Notes: generated by a model from the sequence alone, not told the origin. A stretch of DNA of 64,000 nt from an uncultured Candidatus Poseidoniales archaeon (GCA_902511005.1 CABXDN010000003.1:62001-126000); one strand, 5' to 3'; shown: positions 18,775 to 27,981, numbered from the stretch's first letter. Numbers and translations: made by a program.

Positions 18775-20256
18775 TCATTCCATTTCAAATTCGACTAAAT
18801 CTCCGACAGAATCATACAAACTTGGTCCACTGCCAAGGTAGTAAACGCCCCCTGTTTTTGTTCGAGAATCTTCTGGTTGTGAATTATTTCCACTCGCGCA
18901 GGTTCCAGTACAACCATCTGCAAACGCGACATAAACCCGGCCATCTCTATCGATATGTAAATCGTTGAAGTCAAGTAAATTCCTATTAGATCCGCCTATA
19001 TCTCTACAGTCCCCACTGTTAAGACAAATACTTCCAATTTGTACAGGGTCATCAGAAACTCTTACCGTATGAAATATTGGATTTTCGTCTAATGCATTTA
19101 AGCTGTAAGTGATATACAAATGATAGTGTACGTTATTATTGGCAAAGTGAGGATTTCCTGTCCAATTAACTTCATCAATATCTAATGCGCCTAATTCACT
19201 CTCATTTTCACTCCCTAGGTATGTTATTGCGATCCGCCCTGGGTCACCTGCATCAATTTGAGGAAAAGTCGTTGAAATTACTTCTATTGGACTTATTCTA
19301 ATGCTGTCTTTTTCCCAAGATTCTCCTGAATCAGTACTTCTCGACATATATACTCCAAAATCAGCCCCAGACCATATATGATATGCATTAGAATCTGTAT
19401 CGGTCGCGACCTCACTATTTTTTCGAGGATTAGGGGTACTGACATCTTCACCCATTGTTCGAGTCTCCCAAGAGTAACCATTATCTTTTGAGAAAATTAC
19501 TGCGGGAGTCTCAACCCTTGGTGTAACGTAAACAGTTCCATCCGGAGCGGTCGTAATCGCTCCATGCAAGCCTCCATCGTCAGTGGCTAGTCCGAATATC
19601 TGCCCTCCTAATTCGAAAGTAGCCCCTCCATCAAAACTAGTGAAACAGAAAATCCCCAATCCTTTATTGTAACAAAAATATACTGCCTCTTCATAAATTG
19701 GAGATAATGAGCCAGGAATCCCATATCCGTCGCTGACCCAAGGTCCCGTTGCGAGTTTAATATGGTCATTCAAAGGAGTAGTGCCTGAATCATGAGGATT
19801 ACCCAACCAACTTTCTCCATCATCATCTGACCAGCCAATCCAAGTAGATTCCAATCCCATCATATGAATATTAAATACACGATCAGTAACTGGGTCTACC
19901 CAGCCGTAAGGGTCACTAGTGAATGGCGCTTGAGTGAAATCACGCGAATTTTCCCAAGTGACTCCATGATCACATGAACGCATTGGTTTTTCCATTGCAA
20001 TAAAGAATATACATCCACTCGAAGTTATTCCAATACTTGGCTCTGGACCATCCTCACCTACATTACTAAAAACAAAATTTAGAGGTAAAGGAGGGATATC
20101 GATTGATTGACCGTTTGCTCCGGTTACAAATACTCCATTATTTGAATCTAATTCCTCGCTAATAATTTTATTTTCATCATCCGCCTGTAAGCACCCTGAA
20201 AGCATCACTGCGCACATCATTAGGCTAACAAGAGCAGCAGTGATACGAGTACTCAT
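18775..20256 (-). CDS. Lipoprotein with BNR/Asp-box (sialidase-like) repeats
   Basis: Lipobox VMLSGC; repeated Asp-box-like SDDDGESW, SFDGGATF, SKDNGYSW, STDSGESW. Confidence 0.75.
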   Translation of the reverse strand: MSTRITAALVSLMMCAVMLSGCLQADDENKIISEELDSNNGVFVTGANGQSIDIPPLPLNFVFSNVGEDGPEPSIGITSSGCIFFIAMEKPMRSCDHGVTWENSRDFTQAPFTSDPYGWVDPVTDRVFNIHMMGLESTWIGWSDDDGESWLGNPHDSGTTPLNDHIKLATGPWVSDGYGIPGSLSPIYEEAVYFCYNKGLGIFCFTSFDGGATFELGGQIFGLATDDGGLHGAITTAPDGTVYVTPRVETPAVIFSKDNGYSWETRTMGEDVSTPNPRKNSEVATDTDSNAYHIWSGADFGVYMSRSTDSGESWEKDSIRISPIEVISTTFPQIDAGDPGRIAITYLGSENESELGALDIDEVNWTGNPHFANNNVHYHLYITYSLNALDENPIFHTVRVSDDPVQIGSICLNSGDCRDIGGSNRNLLDFNDLHIDRDGRVYVAFADGCTGTCASGNNSQPEDSRTKTGGVYYLGSGPSLYDSVGDLVEFEME

Positions 20257-20384
20257 ATCCTTCCCATTTCACAGAGTTATGTTATCCTTTCCTTTCTTCG
20301 TTCAAATTAATATTTTAATTATATATTTACTTATTCGATATATCCGGCGGTTTATTCATAAAGGGTTTTTCACCGCATTAAGAT

Positions 20385-22799
20385 ATGAACCGTGTAACCG
20401 TTATACTTGCTAGCCTATTATTAATTTCAACCCCGCTCTCAGGATGCCTTACAGAAGACACACTTGAAGACTTAATCGATGATGTATTAGGCTGCATGGA
20501 TGAACAGGCTAAAAATTACGATGAAAACGCTACAACTGAGCTTGTTGGGAACTGCATATATGCTGCTTCTATGAATGTATTTATGGAAGCAATGACGCAA
20601 GAAATTAGTATTGAAAGTATGTTAAATGAGAATACAACTACTGCTGGTTATTCTATGTATATGAACGGCCCAGCGGGTGATGATTTTGGAGATACAGGCG
20701 ATGAAATGATGACCATTGAAGAAGTAGTAATGGTTAATCTATCCGCCAATGCAGCTCATGTGCAATTGACTCTAGAACTTGAACCAATGATCTCGATCAC
20801 TAATACGATGACACAAGTAGGAGAGGTCGTAAATGTTCATCATGAAATGAGTGGATTAATGGCCAGCCAAATGGCAGGAGAGAGTGTCGATGAAACATAT
20901 CAAACCAGAGATGCATCACCTGATGTCATGGAATGGGTAATCCCGATGATGAGCGGCTCTTTCGGGTCCCTTATGTCAATGGGAGATGAGATGTCAGATG
21001 AGGAACCATCAATGCTTGAGGATTTAGAAAATGATGGTTTTGATATGGCAAATGCTACTATGACTGTAACTTTTGATTCATCATCAAATTCCCAAACCAT
21101 GGATCTATCGACCACCAATGAAACAGGAACGACAATTAATTTGTCTGTTATGATAGACGCCAATTCTGAACTTATGTCTTATTCCACCGAAACATCGAAT
21201 GCGAGTGAAACCTCAATTATGTCTTACACACTTATGTGGGGCGATGCAGTTGTAATAACGGTAGATGAAACACTACCGAAGACTGCAATCCCGGTCCATT
21301 GGGATGGATTACCAGATTTCCATAACCATGATGAAGGTGACGATGAGCATGACGATGACGACGACAACGGATCTCCTTCTGCAGAACAGGTTCTAGAATG
21401 GTTTGATACAAACATGGACAATTACATTAGTTTCGAAGAATTTTGGGACTCGTGGGCCGAAGAAGGTGACGCAGAAAATAATGAAGAGTTACACGATATT
21501 TTCAATGAATCAGACTATGACATGAATGGATTACTAGATATAAATGAACTTGAAGGATTTATATTAGATATCGATGATTACGATAATCATGGCGACGAGA
21601 TATCTCCTGAAATGATGCTCGATATGATGGATTACAATGATGATGGAATGGTAAGTTGGGATGAATTTGACCAATTCATCATTTATGAAGATGGAGGATG
21701 GGGAGACGAAGATGAGCGTTCTGAAAGTCAAGAACATTTCAATTATTCAGATTCTAATAGCGATGGATTACTTGACTATAATGAACTATCTTCATGGATA
21801 AGCAACATGGGTGAGGATGATAACGATGGTTCAGAAATGTGGATGTGCAACGATGGCGAAGAAATACCAGCAGATTATGTCAATGACGGTGAAGAAGACT
21901 GTTACGATGGATCCGATGAGTGGGACAATGAGCCAGAAATGTGGATGTGTGACGATGGTGAAGAGATACCTGCAGATTGGGTCAATGATGGAATGGAAGA
22001 CTGTTCCGATGGATCCGATGAGTGGGACAATGAGCCAGAGATGTGGATGTGCGAAAATGGTGAAGAAATACCCGTAGATTATGTCAATGACGGTGATGAA
22101 GACTGTTCCGATGGATCCGATGAGTACGACAACGATGGCTCCGATGAAGATGACTCAGAAATGGTTTGCTATGACATGGATAGCCATACTATCAATGAAG
22201 ATTATGAGAATCAAGAAGATTGTGAATATGCTGGATTGATGTGGACTGCTGCAGACAGTGGACCTGGTGATGGTGGTGACGAGCACGACGGAGGATATTG
22301 CCACAATACAACAACCCATGAGAATTACTACAATTCAGACGAAGCCAACTGCGAAGCAGCAGGGCATATTTGGGTTGTCGAAGACGATGATCATGATGAA
22401 ACTTCAGAGCCTAGGGATTTATTCCTCACTATAGCCGATAATCAAACTTTCGAGGCGCCTTTGAGCGACTTCTCAATCAACTTCTTATCATGCAATTCTG
22501 ATGAAAGATCAGAATGTATGGTAGAGGCAGAAGCAAGTCTTAGTTCTCTAACCGGCCAAATAGGCAACTCAACTTATGTTTACACGGATGTAGACATGGA
22601 TGGCATGATTTCCGCTGGAGATACGCTAGAATTAACTGGCATGCACCCCGATTATCAATTTGATTTGTATGATTCATGGTCCGACAGTTACGTTTCAGAA
22701 TCTGGAGTAAATGCTCCGAATATGCCAGGATTTGGCGGACTTCTTGCGACTATCAGTATGCTAGGGGCAGCGTTCCTATTGCCACGTAGAGACGATTGA
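20385..22799 (+). CDS. Large acidic surface lipoprotein with EF-hands, LDLa-like tandem repeats and PGF-like C-terminal tail
   Basis: Lipobox ISTPLSGC; EF-loops DTNMDNYISFEE, DYDMNGLLDINE, DYNDDGMVSWDE, DSNSDGLLDYNE; three WMCxxGEEIPxDxVNDGxEDCxDGSDE repeats; C-terminal MPGFGGLLATISMLGAAFLLPRRDD. Confidence 0.85.
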   Translation: MNRVTVILASLLLISTPLSGCLTEDTLEDLIDDVLGCMDEQAKNYDENATTELVGNCIYAASMNVFMEAMTQEISIESMLNENTTTAGYSMYMNGPAGDDFGDTGDEMMTIEEVVMVNLSANAAHVQLTLELEPMISITNTMTQVGEVVNVHHEMSGLMASQMAGESVDETYQTRDASPDVMEWVIPMMSGSFGSLMSMGDEMSDEEPSMLEDLENDGFDMANATMTVTFDSSSNSQTMDLSTTNETGTTINLSVMIDANSELMSYSTETSNASETSIMSYTLMWGDAVVITVDETLPKTAIPVHWDGLPDFHNHDEGDDEHDDDDDNGSPSAEQVLEWFDTNMDNYISFEEFWDSWAEEGDAENNEELHDIFNESDYDMNGLLDINELEGFILDIDDYDNHGDEISPEMMLDMMDYNDDGMVSWDEFDQFIIYEDGGWGDEDERSESQEHFNYSDSNSDGLLDYNELSSWISNMGEDDNDGSEMWMCNDGEEIPADYVNDGEEDCYDGSDEWDNEPEMWMCDDGEEIPADWVNDGMEDCSDGSDEWDNEPEMWMCENGEEIPVDYVNDGDEDCSDGSDEYDNDGSDEDDSEMVCYDMDSHTINEDYENQEDCEYAGLMWTAADSGPGDGGDEHDGGYCHNTTTHENYYNSDEANCEAAGHIWVVEDDDHDETSEPRDLFLTIADNQTFEAPLSDFSINFLSCNSDERSECMVEAEASLSSLTGQIGNSTYVYTDVDMDGMISAGDTLELTGMHPDYQFDLYDSWSDSYVSESGVNAPNMPGFGGLLATISMLGAAFLLPRRDD
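21834..22139 (+). repeat. Three tandem 102-bp coding repeats (34 aa each)
   Basis: Units beginning GARATGTGGATGTG at 21834, 21936 and 22038, exactly 102 nt apart, in frame. Confidence 0.92.
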
Positions 22800-22801
22800 A
22801 G

Positions 22802-23224
22802 TTATTCGTCATCGAATACTTCAATCTCTACGTTACGCTTTACTAAATCTGTAAATTTAGAAGTGTAACGAGTAGCTCTCACGACGTGATTATCGATCCA
22901 GTGATAGTTTCCGCCACGTGGCTTACCCATTAATAGAGAATGATAATTGAAACCTTTCTCATTTAGCCAAGTTTCTGTTACTATACGATGATTTTCAGTT
23001 CTGGCAGTAAAGAAACAAATATGATGGCCTTCGTCAAACCATCGATTTATTGTTTCGATAGCATCTGGATAGGCCTCAGCAGTCACCATTCTTTCTGGCT
23101 CCTCATTAGGGATATCTTCTCCAACAGTTCCATCAATATCTATCAAGTAATTTTTCTTGTCGGATGGCAGTACCGGACTGATTTTTTTCCCATCGCTATC
23201 TACAGCTTCAACTAAGTTTTCCAT
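22802..23224 (-). CDS. HAD-superfamily phosphatase-like protein
   Basis: YLIDIDGTVGEDIPNEE (motif I), ICFFTARTENHR (motif II), KPRGGNYHWIDNHVV. Confidence 0.75.
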   Translation of the reverse strand: MENLVEAVDSDGKKISPVLPSDKKNYLIDIDGTVGEDIPNEEPERMVTAEAYPDAIETINRWFDEGHHICFFTARTENHRIVTETWLNEKGFNYHSLLMGKPRGGNYHWIDNHVVRATRYTSKFTDLVKRNVEIEVFDDE

Positions 23225-23360
23225 AAACGCCCGAAATCATGAAAGTCCATGAATAAGAGGTATAAAACATCACAAAAATATATTTTATAACAGTTGCAAA
23301 TTCCTAATTCGGGAATCTCATCTCCGTATTCCGAAGCATTATGAACGGAGGGTATGACGG

Positions 23361-24164
23361 ATGGCCGTGCCAGGTGCATATGATAGGAGCAGGAAATCTG
23401 CTGTTGTTAGAGGAATTTCTTCTAATTACAGTAACGCACTTTCTAACTATTTTGGAACTAAAACACCTAGTTATGAAGAAGCAGCGGGCTCTCACAGAGC
23501 GTATGTCACTGCTTTGAGAGCGCACGGTACTGAAGTTACTATACTGCCTGAACTAGCAGACTTCCCAGATAGCTGTTTTGTTGAGGACACAGCAGTAATG
23601 ATCGATGGCAAAGCAATCATTCCCAATATGGGACACCCTTCTAGAGAAGGCGAACAAATTGCTGTGTCAGAACACATGAAAAATTTTGCAGAGATTATTC
23701 AAATGCCCAAAGGAGCGAATCTCGACGGCGGAGATGTGGTATTCTTTGATGATAAATATTTGATTGGACGTTCAACTCGGACTAACAAAGCAGGTGCAGA
23801 ATTTCTTGCATCTCATGTAAATAAAGAAGGTTACGATGTTGAATTTATCGAGGTTCCAAACTCTACATTACATCTAACTACAGTATGTTCTTCTCCACGG
23901 AAAGGCACAATAATCGCAGCAGAGGGACATCTTAAAGAAAATCAGATCTCTAAATTTGCAGAAGAGATTATTTGGATACCTAATAATGAAAGCTATGCTT
24001 CAAACACCATTGGGTATTCAAATGACAGGTTAATCATTGCAGCAGGTTTCTCTAAGACAAAGAACATTCTCCAAAATGAAGGTTTTAAGTTAATGTCTGT
24101 TGATATGGCTCCGATAATGCAAGCAGATGGTTCTCTTACTTGCCTATCAGTTTATACATCGTAA
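23361..24164 (+). CDS. Dimethylarginine dimethylaminohydrolase / amidinotransferase-fold hydrolase
   Basis: PDSCFVEDTAVMI, NLDGGDVVFFDDKYLIGRSTRTNKAGAEFLA, STLHLTTVCS, ADGSLTCLSVYTS. Confidence 0.85.
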   Translation: MAVPGAYDRSRKSAVVRGISSNYSNALSNYFGTKTPSYEEAAGSHRAYVTALRAHGTEVTILPELADFPDSCFVEDTAVMIDGKAIIPNMGHPSREGEQIAVSEHMKNFAEIIQMPKGANLDGGDVVFFDDKYLIGRSTRTNKAGAEFLASHVNKEGYDVEFIEVPNSTLHLTTVCSSPRKGTIIAAEGHLKENQISKFAEEIIWIPNNESYASNTIGYSNDRLIIAAGFSKTKNILQNEGFKLMSVDMAPIMQADGSLTCLSVYTS

Positions 24165-24168
24165 ACAA

Positions 24169-24582
24169 TTATTCTAACATGTTTGTTGGAACAGGTCCGA
24201 ATCGATTTGCTTCTTCTTCTCCAGCAGCAAAAATAAACCAGTAAAGTAGAACGAAACCGCCAACAAGATTCACAATAGGGATTATTCCTATCAGTAACAT
24301 CCATCCTGACTGTCCTACATCATGTAGTCTTCTAACGCTTACAGCTATGAATGGAACGATAAGCATTAGAAGCCCAATCAACAATACAAATCCAAAATAC
24401 TCACTAATGAACATTAAAGCAAAACCTCCTATTTGAAAAACCATTCCAAATAGATAGAGGAACCAATATTCAGATCTAGAAGATCTTCCGGAAAAATCAT
24501 TCCATCTCCCCAGGCCACTTTTTACAGCGTCCATAAACGACATCATCTCTGCAGGTCTTCCCATATGACTTTCTTCCATCAT
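24169..24582 (-). CDS. DUF805 membrane protein
   Basis: AVKSGLGRWNDFSGRSSRSEYWFLYLFG...VRRLHDVGQSGWMLLIGIIPIVN...GPVP. Confidence 0.85.
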   Translation of the reverse strand: MMEESHMGRPAEMMSFMDAVKSGLGRWNDFSGRSSRSEYWFLYLFGMVFQIGGFALMFISEYFGFVLLIGLLMLIVPFIAVSVRRLHDVGQSGWMLLIGIIPIVNLVGGFVLLYWFIFAAGEEEANRFGPVPTNMLE

Positions 24583-24629
24583 GGCTCGCAGTCATCTTTT
24601 TCTCATATTAACTTATACCCTGCATTTGG

Positions 24630-25196
24630 TTATTCTATATCTTTTTTTGAGTTAATGTTCTTAATCAGATTCGGTTCAACGATTAATAATGAGTGTGGTA
24701 TTTTTAGAAACATCTCATGAAGTGGTTCACCTTCCCAATTCCCCAACGAATTAATCAAAAGACCTGGCCTAACTAAAGAAAGCAAAGGGTGTAAAAGTTC
24801 CCCATCCGTCGGAACAATAGCATCATCATCCTTTGAGATAGAATTTTCTAAGCTAGTAAATACATCTGCATTTATCCAAGGGACATCTATTGTAGCTAAT
24901 TGCACATGCTCTTCTTTTTTTGCAAAGGGGTCATTTAAATTTTCTATAATTGAATCAACTGGTCCCGCATACTGTACTGAATCGAGTACCCATTCAATAT
25001 TATGGCTAGAATCAATGACTGCAGCGTAAGCCTCCATTTTTTCAGGACTTGCAACCGCTATTCTGATAGGTTCTTTGCCAGCTTCAACTAATGCATTAAC
25101 GACCCTTGTAATCATTGGTAAACCATCTATTTCGATTAGAGCCTTGTCTCGTCCCATACGTGATGATCTACCTCCTGCTAGAAGTAAAGATCGCAT
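24630..25196 (-). CDS. MobA-like nucleotidyltransferase (molybdenum cofactor guanylyltransferase family)
   Basis: RSLLLAGGRSSRMGRDKALIEIDGLPMITRVV; VQLATIDVPWINADVF. Confidence 0.8.
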   Translation of the reverse strand: MRSLLLAGGRSSRMGRDKALIEIDGLPMITRVVNALVEAGKEPIRIAVASPEKMEAYAAVIDSSHNIEWVLDSVQYAGPVDSIIENLNDPFAKKEEHVQLATIDVPWINADVFTSLENSISKDDDAIVPTDGELLHPLLSLVRPGLLINSLGNWEGEPLHEMFLKIPHSLLIVEPNLIKNINSKKDIE

Positions 25197-25200
25197 ATTT

Positions 25201-25425
25201 TCACCTTAATTCACTTAATCGATTGAGTGCGTATTGAATTTCATCCATTAAATCCATAGCTCGATTTAGTAGAACCTGCCTATCTCTCCTTATTTCAGTT
25301 GTCTCCATCCATCTCATTAGTTGTTTAATGTCTTTAGAATCTCGTTTGATGGTCCATTCGAGAACATCTTCAGCAATGGGGTCATCAGAAGGTAATAGAC
25401 GCTCCACCATGGCACCCCGAGGCAA
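25201..25425 (-). CDS. Hypothetical small protein
   Basis: Co-directional, tightly packed ORF (74 aa) with ATG start. Confidence 0.55.
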   Translation of the reverse strand: MPRGAMVERLLPSDDPIAEDVLEWTIKRDSKDIKQLMRWMETTEIRRDRQVLLNRAMDLMDEIQYALNRLSELR

Positions 25426-25435
25426 CCATCAGCAA

Positions 25436-26089
25436 TCAGTACTGCGCTTCCAAAGAAGAGATTTTACTCTTTATTCGAGTTAAAATAGAATCTCCTGCTG
25501 GTATATTTATTTGCATCATCTTCCCAATTAGTTCGGAAGAAAATGTGTGTCCGTGCAGTAATCCAGAATAAACGACAATCAAAGACATGTGTTGTTCTAT
25601 TTTTCGCCCGTTTATCCAATTAAATATTAATTCATCATTAGGCGGTTGACGTTTCGCCCGAAATAGTTCTTCAATATTCAATAGCAAAGAATCTATCGAC
25701 TCCATAGAATTGATTGATTGCTGTAGTATCAACCAAGGATTTGTCCCCATCCCTTTATGATCGAGATTAGACAGTAATATAGCTGCTAAAGCGATATCTT
25801 CTCTCCCGTGTCTTTTCCATAACCTCCCGATTAATTTCAATAATACTCTGTGTGTATTCCCTGCATTCGTTACTAACCAAGATGCAAGATTTCTCAATAG
25901 TTCGTCAGGAGTCCCTAATATGAATGAATACCCAGAAGAATCGGTCATTCTATCTGTGCTAGATTTCATGATTAAAGCAGGAACTCCAATCGGATAAGCA
26001 TCTCTTACTAGATTAGATAATTTTCTATCAGACAAGTGTATTCGTGAATTTTGTTCGTCCAAAAAATCATCAAGACTTCTAGATGTCAT
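25436..26089 (-). CDS. Hypothetical protein
   Basis: 217 aa helical ORF in a co-directional cluster. Confidence 0.65.
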   Translation of the reverse strand: MTSRSLDDFLDEQNSRIHLSDRKLSNLVRDAYPIGVPALIMKSSTDRMTDSSGYSFILGTPDELLRNLASWLVTNAGNTHRVLLKLIGRLWKRHGREDIALAAILLSNLDHKGMGTNPWLILQQSINSMESIDSLLLNIEELFRAKRQPPNDELIFNWINGRKIEQHMSLIVVYSGLLHGHTFSSELIGKMMQINIPAGDSILTRIKSKISSLEAQY

Positions 26090-26101
26090 CTAAAAAACTC
26101 C

Positions 26102-26569
26102 TCATCTTTGAATTCTTACACTTTCAAGAATCTCGGACAACCTTTTATTGACTTCTTTTAATTCAAATCTGATGTTTTGTTTAACATTACGGTGCACAAT
26201 ATCTTCAAGTTGCCTGTCTAGGCTACTCAAGATTGCCCTATGTTCGGAATCACTAATCTCAAAAACACGTCTCAAATAGGCAATCATTCTAAGTTCATCA
26301 TCCGTTTTATTAGTATTAATCAGAAAAGTTTCGAGAACTTGTTCATATGCCGAAATCTGTTCACTAATCGTCAAAGGATGCCCTTCTTCCAAAATTCTTT
26401 CTTCTAAAATTGCATCATAGATCATTTTTGGCTCATCATCATCCAATCTCAAAGCCATAGCCAATTTTGTAATCAATCTCTTCTCTCCAAAACTCAAGTT
26501 TCCATCATGAAGGGCTAGACTAACAACTCCTCTAAACACTGCTCGCCTATCGGAGGAAGGCTCAACCAT
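26102..26569 (-). CDS. Hypothetical protein, possibly TerB-like helical fold
   Basis: HDGNLSFGEKRLITKLAMALRLDDDEPKMIYDAIL is reminiscent of TerB-like domains; weak. Confidence 0.6.
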   Translation of the reverse strand: MVEPSSDRRAVFRGVVSLALHDGNLSFGEKRLITKLAMALRLDDDEPKMIYDAILEERILEEGHPLTISEQISAYEQVLETFLINTNKTDDELRMIAYLRRVFEISDSEHRAILSSLDRQLEDIVHRNVKQNIRFELKEVNKRLSEILESVRIQR

Positions 26570-26664
26570 GTGCTTCGTTGATGGCCCTATGACTTAATCT
26601 CTATCCTTGTTTACGTACGAGTCATATTCGAGGTAATAAAACCTCTAAAGTAGATTTGAATCAA

Positions 26665-26790
26665 TAGGAGGCTTCATGAAGGGCCTAACCGCCCGTTAAG
26701 CTTGGTAATCAGCCACACTCGCGGGCGTTTCGCGCCCATCCAACCCAAACGCCAACAAGGCAAAAGGGAGTGAAGCCCCCTAGTTGGGCC
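26665..26790 (+). ncRNA. Candidate structured RNA / 5' leader of dnaG with H-type pseudoknot
   Basis: Pairings read directly: 26665-26676/26771-26782 (12 positions, one A-C mismatch); 26682-26689/26783-26790 (8 bp, one wobble), order A-B-A'-B'; 26690-26695/26722-26727 (6 bp CGCCCG/CGGGCG); 26751-26753/26759-26761. About 59% GC by hand count in an AT-rich region. Confidence 0.55.
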
Positions 26791-26811
26791 GAAAACCGGA
26801 AAGGAATTAAT

Positions 26812-27981
26812 ATGTCAGCAACAGAAGGAAAATATATCATACACGCAACAATACGTTGTGACGGTACAGTCGCCAGAAAAGACGTCGTAGGAGCCATTTT
26901 TGGCCAAACCGAGGGTCTTCTTGGAGACCAGTTACAACTAAGAAAACTACAACGCACAGGTCGTATAGGCCATGTCGACGTAACGCTAAACCAGAATAAA
27001 GGAAAGGTACAAGGAGAAATATCTCTATCGTCTTCAATTGATCAAGTGAGCACCGCAGTTATCGGTGCCGCTCTGGAAACAATTGATCGAATAGGGCCTT
27101 GTAAAGCAGTAATCAAGGTAAAAGGAATTGAAAATATCCGATCTGCTAAGAGAGACAATGTAATCGACCGCGCTAAAACTTTACTTTTGAACATGGTCAA
27201 TTCTGGCCAAGACGATTCTAAGAACATCTTAGATGAGGTTAGAGCAGTCTTGACATTAGATACTGAAAAGGATATTTCTGGCATGACCGCAGGACCAAAT
27301 GTTGCAGATAGTGATGCAATAATTATTGTAGAAGGAAGAAATGATGTTAGAAACTTACTGAAGTTTGGAATCAAAAATGCAATTGCAACAATGGGTTCAG
27401 GGATTCAAGATGAGTTAGTAACTCTAGCGAAGTCAAAAACCACAGTAATAGCATTCGTAGACGGTGATCGAGGAGGCCGTCTTTTACTAATGGAACTCAG
27501 TGGCAAATTAGGAAAATCTTTGACTCATGTGGCTCTTGCTCCTCAGAGTAGAGAAGTTGAACATCTTGAAGGTAAAGTAATCACGAAATGTTTGAGTCAG
27601 AAAGAAGCGGCTAACAAAATAGTATCTCGTCTTCAAGCAGAATTAGCTAAAGAAGATGATGCTGCTGTTGGAAGAGGCGCAGAATCATTAGAGGCTCCTG
27701 ACGAAGTGAAAGAATGGGCAGGGATGTTAGACGGATTAAAGCGTAATCAAGCAATAATTGTTAACGCTGATGGTTCAGGAAGTGAACCAATTGGCGCATC
27801 AAAACTTGAAGAGGAATTATCCGAATCTGAGGGTGCAATAGGTTTAGTATTCTCAGGAAAAGTTAATGATAGAATTTTCGATTTAGCATCAGGTGCTGGA
27901 ATTGAAAACGTAATGGGCACATCTGTTGGAAAGGTAACTAGAAAATCAGGTGTACAGGCTTATTCTGCCTCTAATCTTTGA
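26812..27981 (+). CDS. dnaG: Archaeal DnaG-like primase (TOPRIM)
   Basis: KYIIHATIRCDGTVARKDVVGAIFGQTEGLLGDQLQLRKLQRTGRIGHVDV; TOPRIM IIVEGRNDVRNLLKFGIKNAIA and FVDGDRGGRLLLMEL. ATG at 26812. Confidence 0.95.
   Translation: MSATEGKYIIHATIRCDGTVARKDVVGAIFGQTEGLLGDQLQLRKLQRTGRIGHVDVTLNQNKGKVQGEISLSSSIDQVSTAVIGAALETIDRIGPCKAVIKVKGIENIRSAKRDNVIDRAKTLLLNMVNSGQDDSKNILDEVRAVLTLDTEKDISGMTAGPNVADSDAIIIVEGRNDVRNLLKFGIKNAIATMGSGIQDELVTLAKSKTTVIAFVDGDRGGRLLLMELSGKLGKSLTHVALAPQSREVEHLEGKVITKCLSQKEAANKIVSRLQAELAKEDDAAVGRGAESLEAPDEVKEWAGMLDGLKRNQAIIVNADGSGSEPIGASKLEEELSESEGAIGLVFSGKVNDRIFDLASGAGIENVMGTSVGKVTRKSGVQAYSASNL

Noticed and set aside
21811-22077. Alternative-frame 88-aa ORF with repeats
   Set aside because: Frame-shifted reading of the 102-bp tandem repeats; periodicity alone explains the open frame.
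26690-26745. Resemblance to 5S rRNA (GTTAAGC and CCCATCC words)
   Set aside because: The two words occur in the reverse order from 5S rRNA and the overall fold does not match, so treated as coincidence.
26665-26790. HDV-like ribozyme or RNase P interpretation of the pseudoknot
   Set aside because: The A' and B' arms are contiguous without an HDV P4 domain, and I see none of the conserved RNase P CR-I/CR-V sequences; left as unknown structured RNA.
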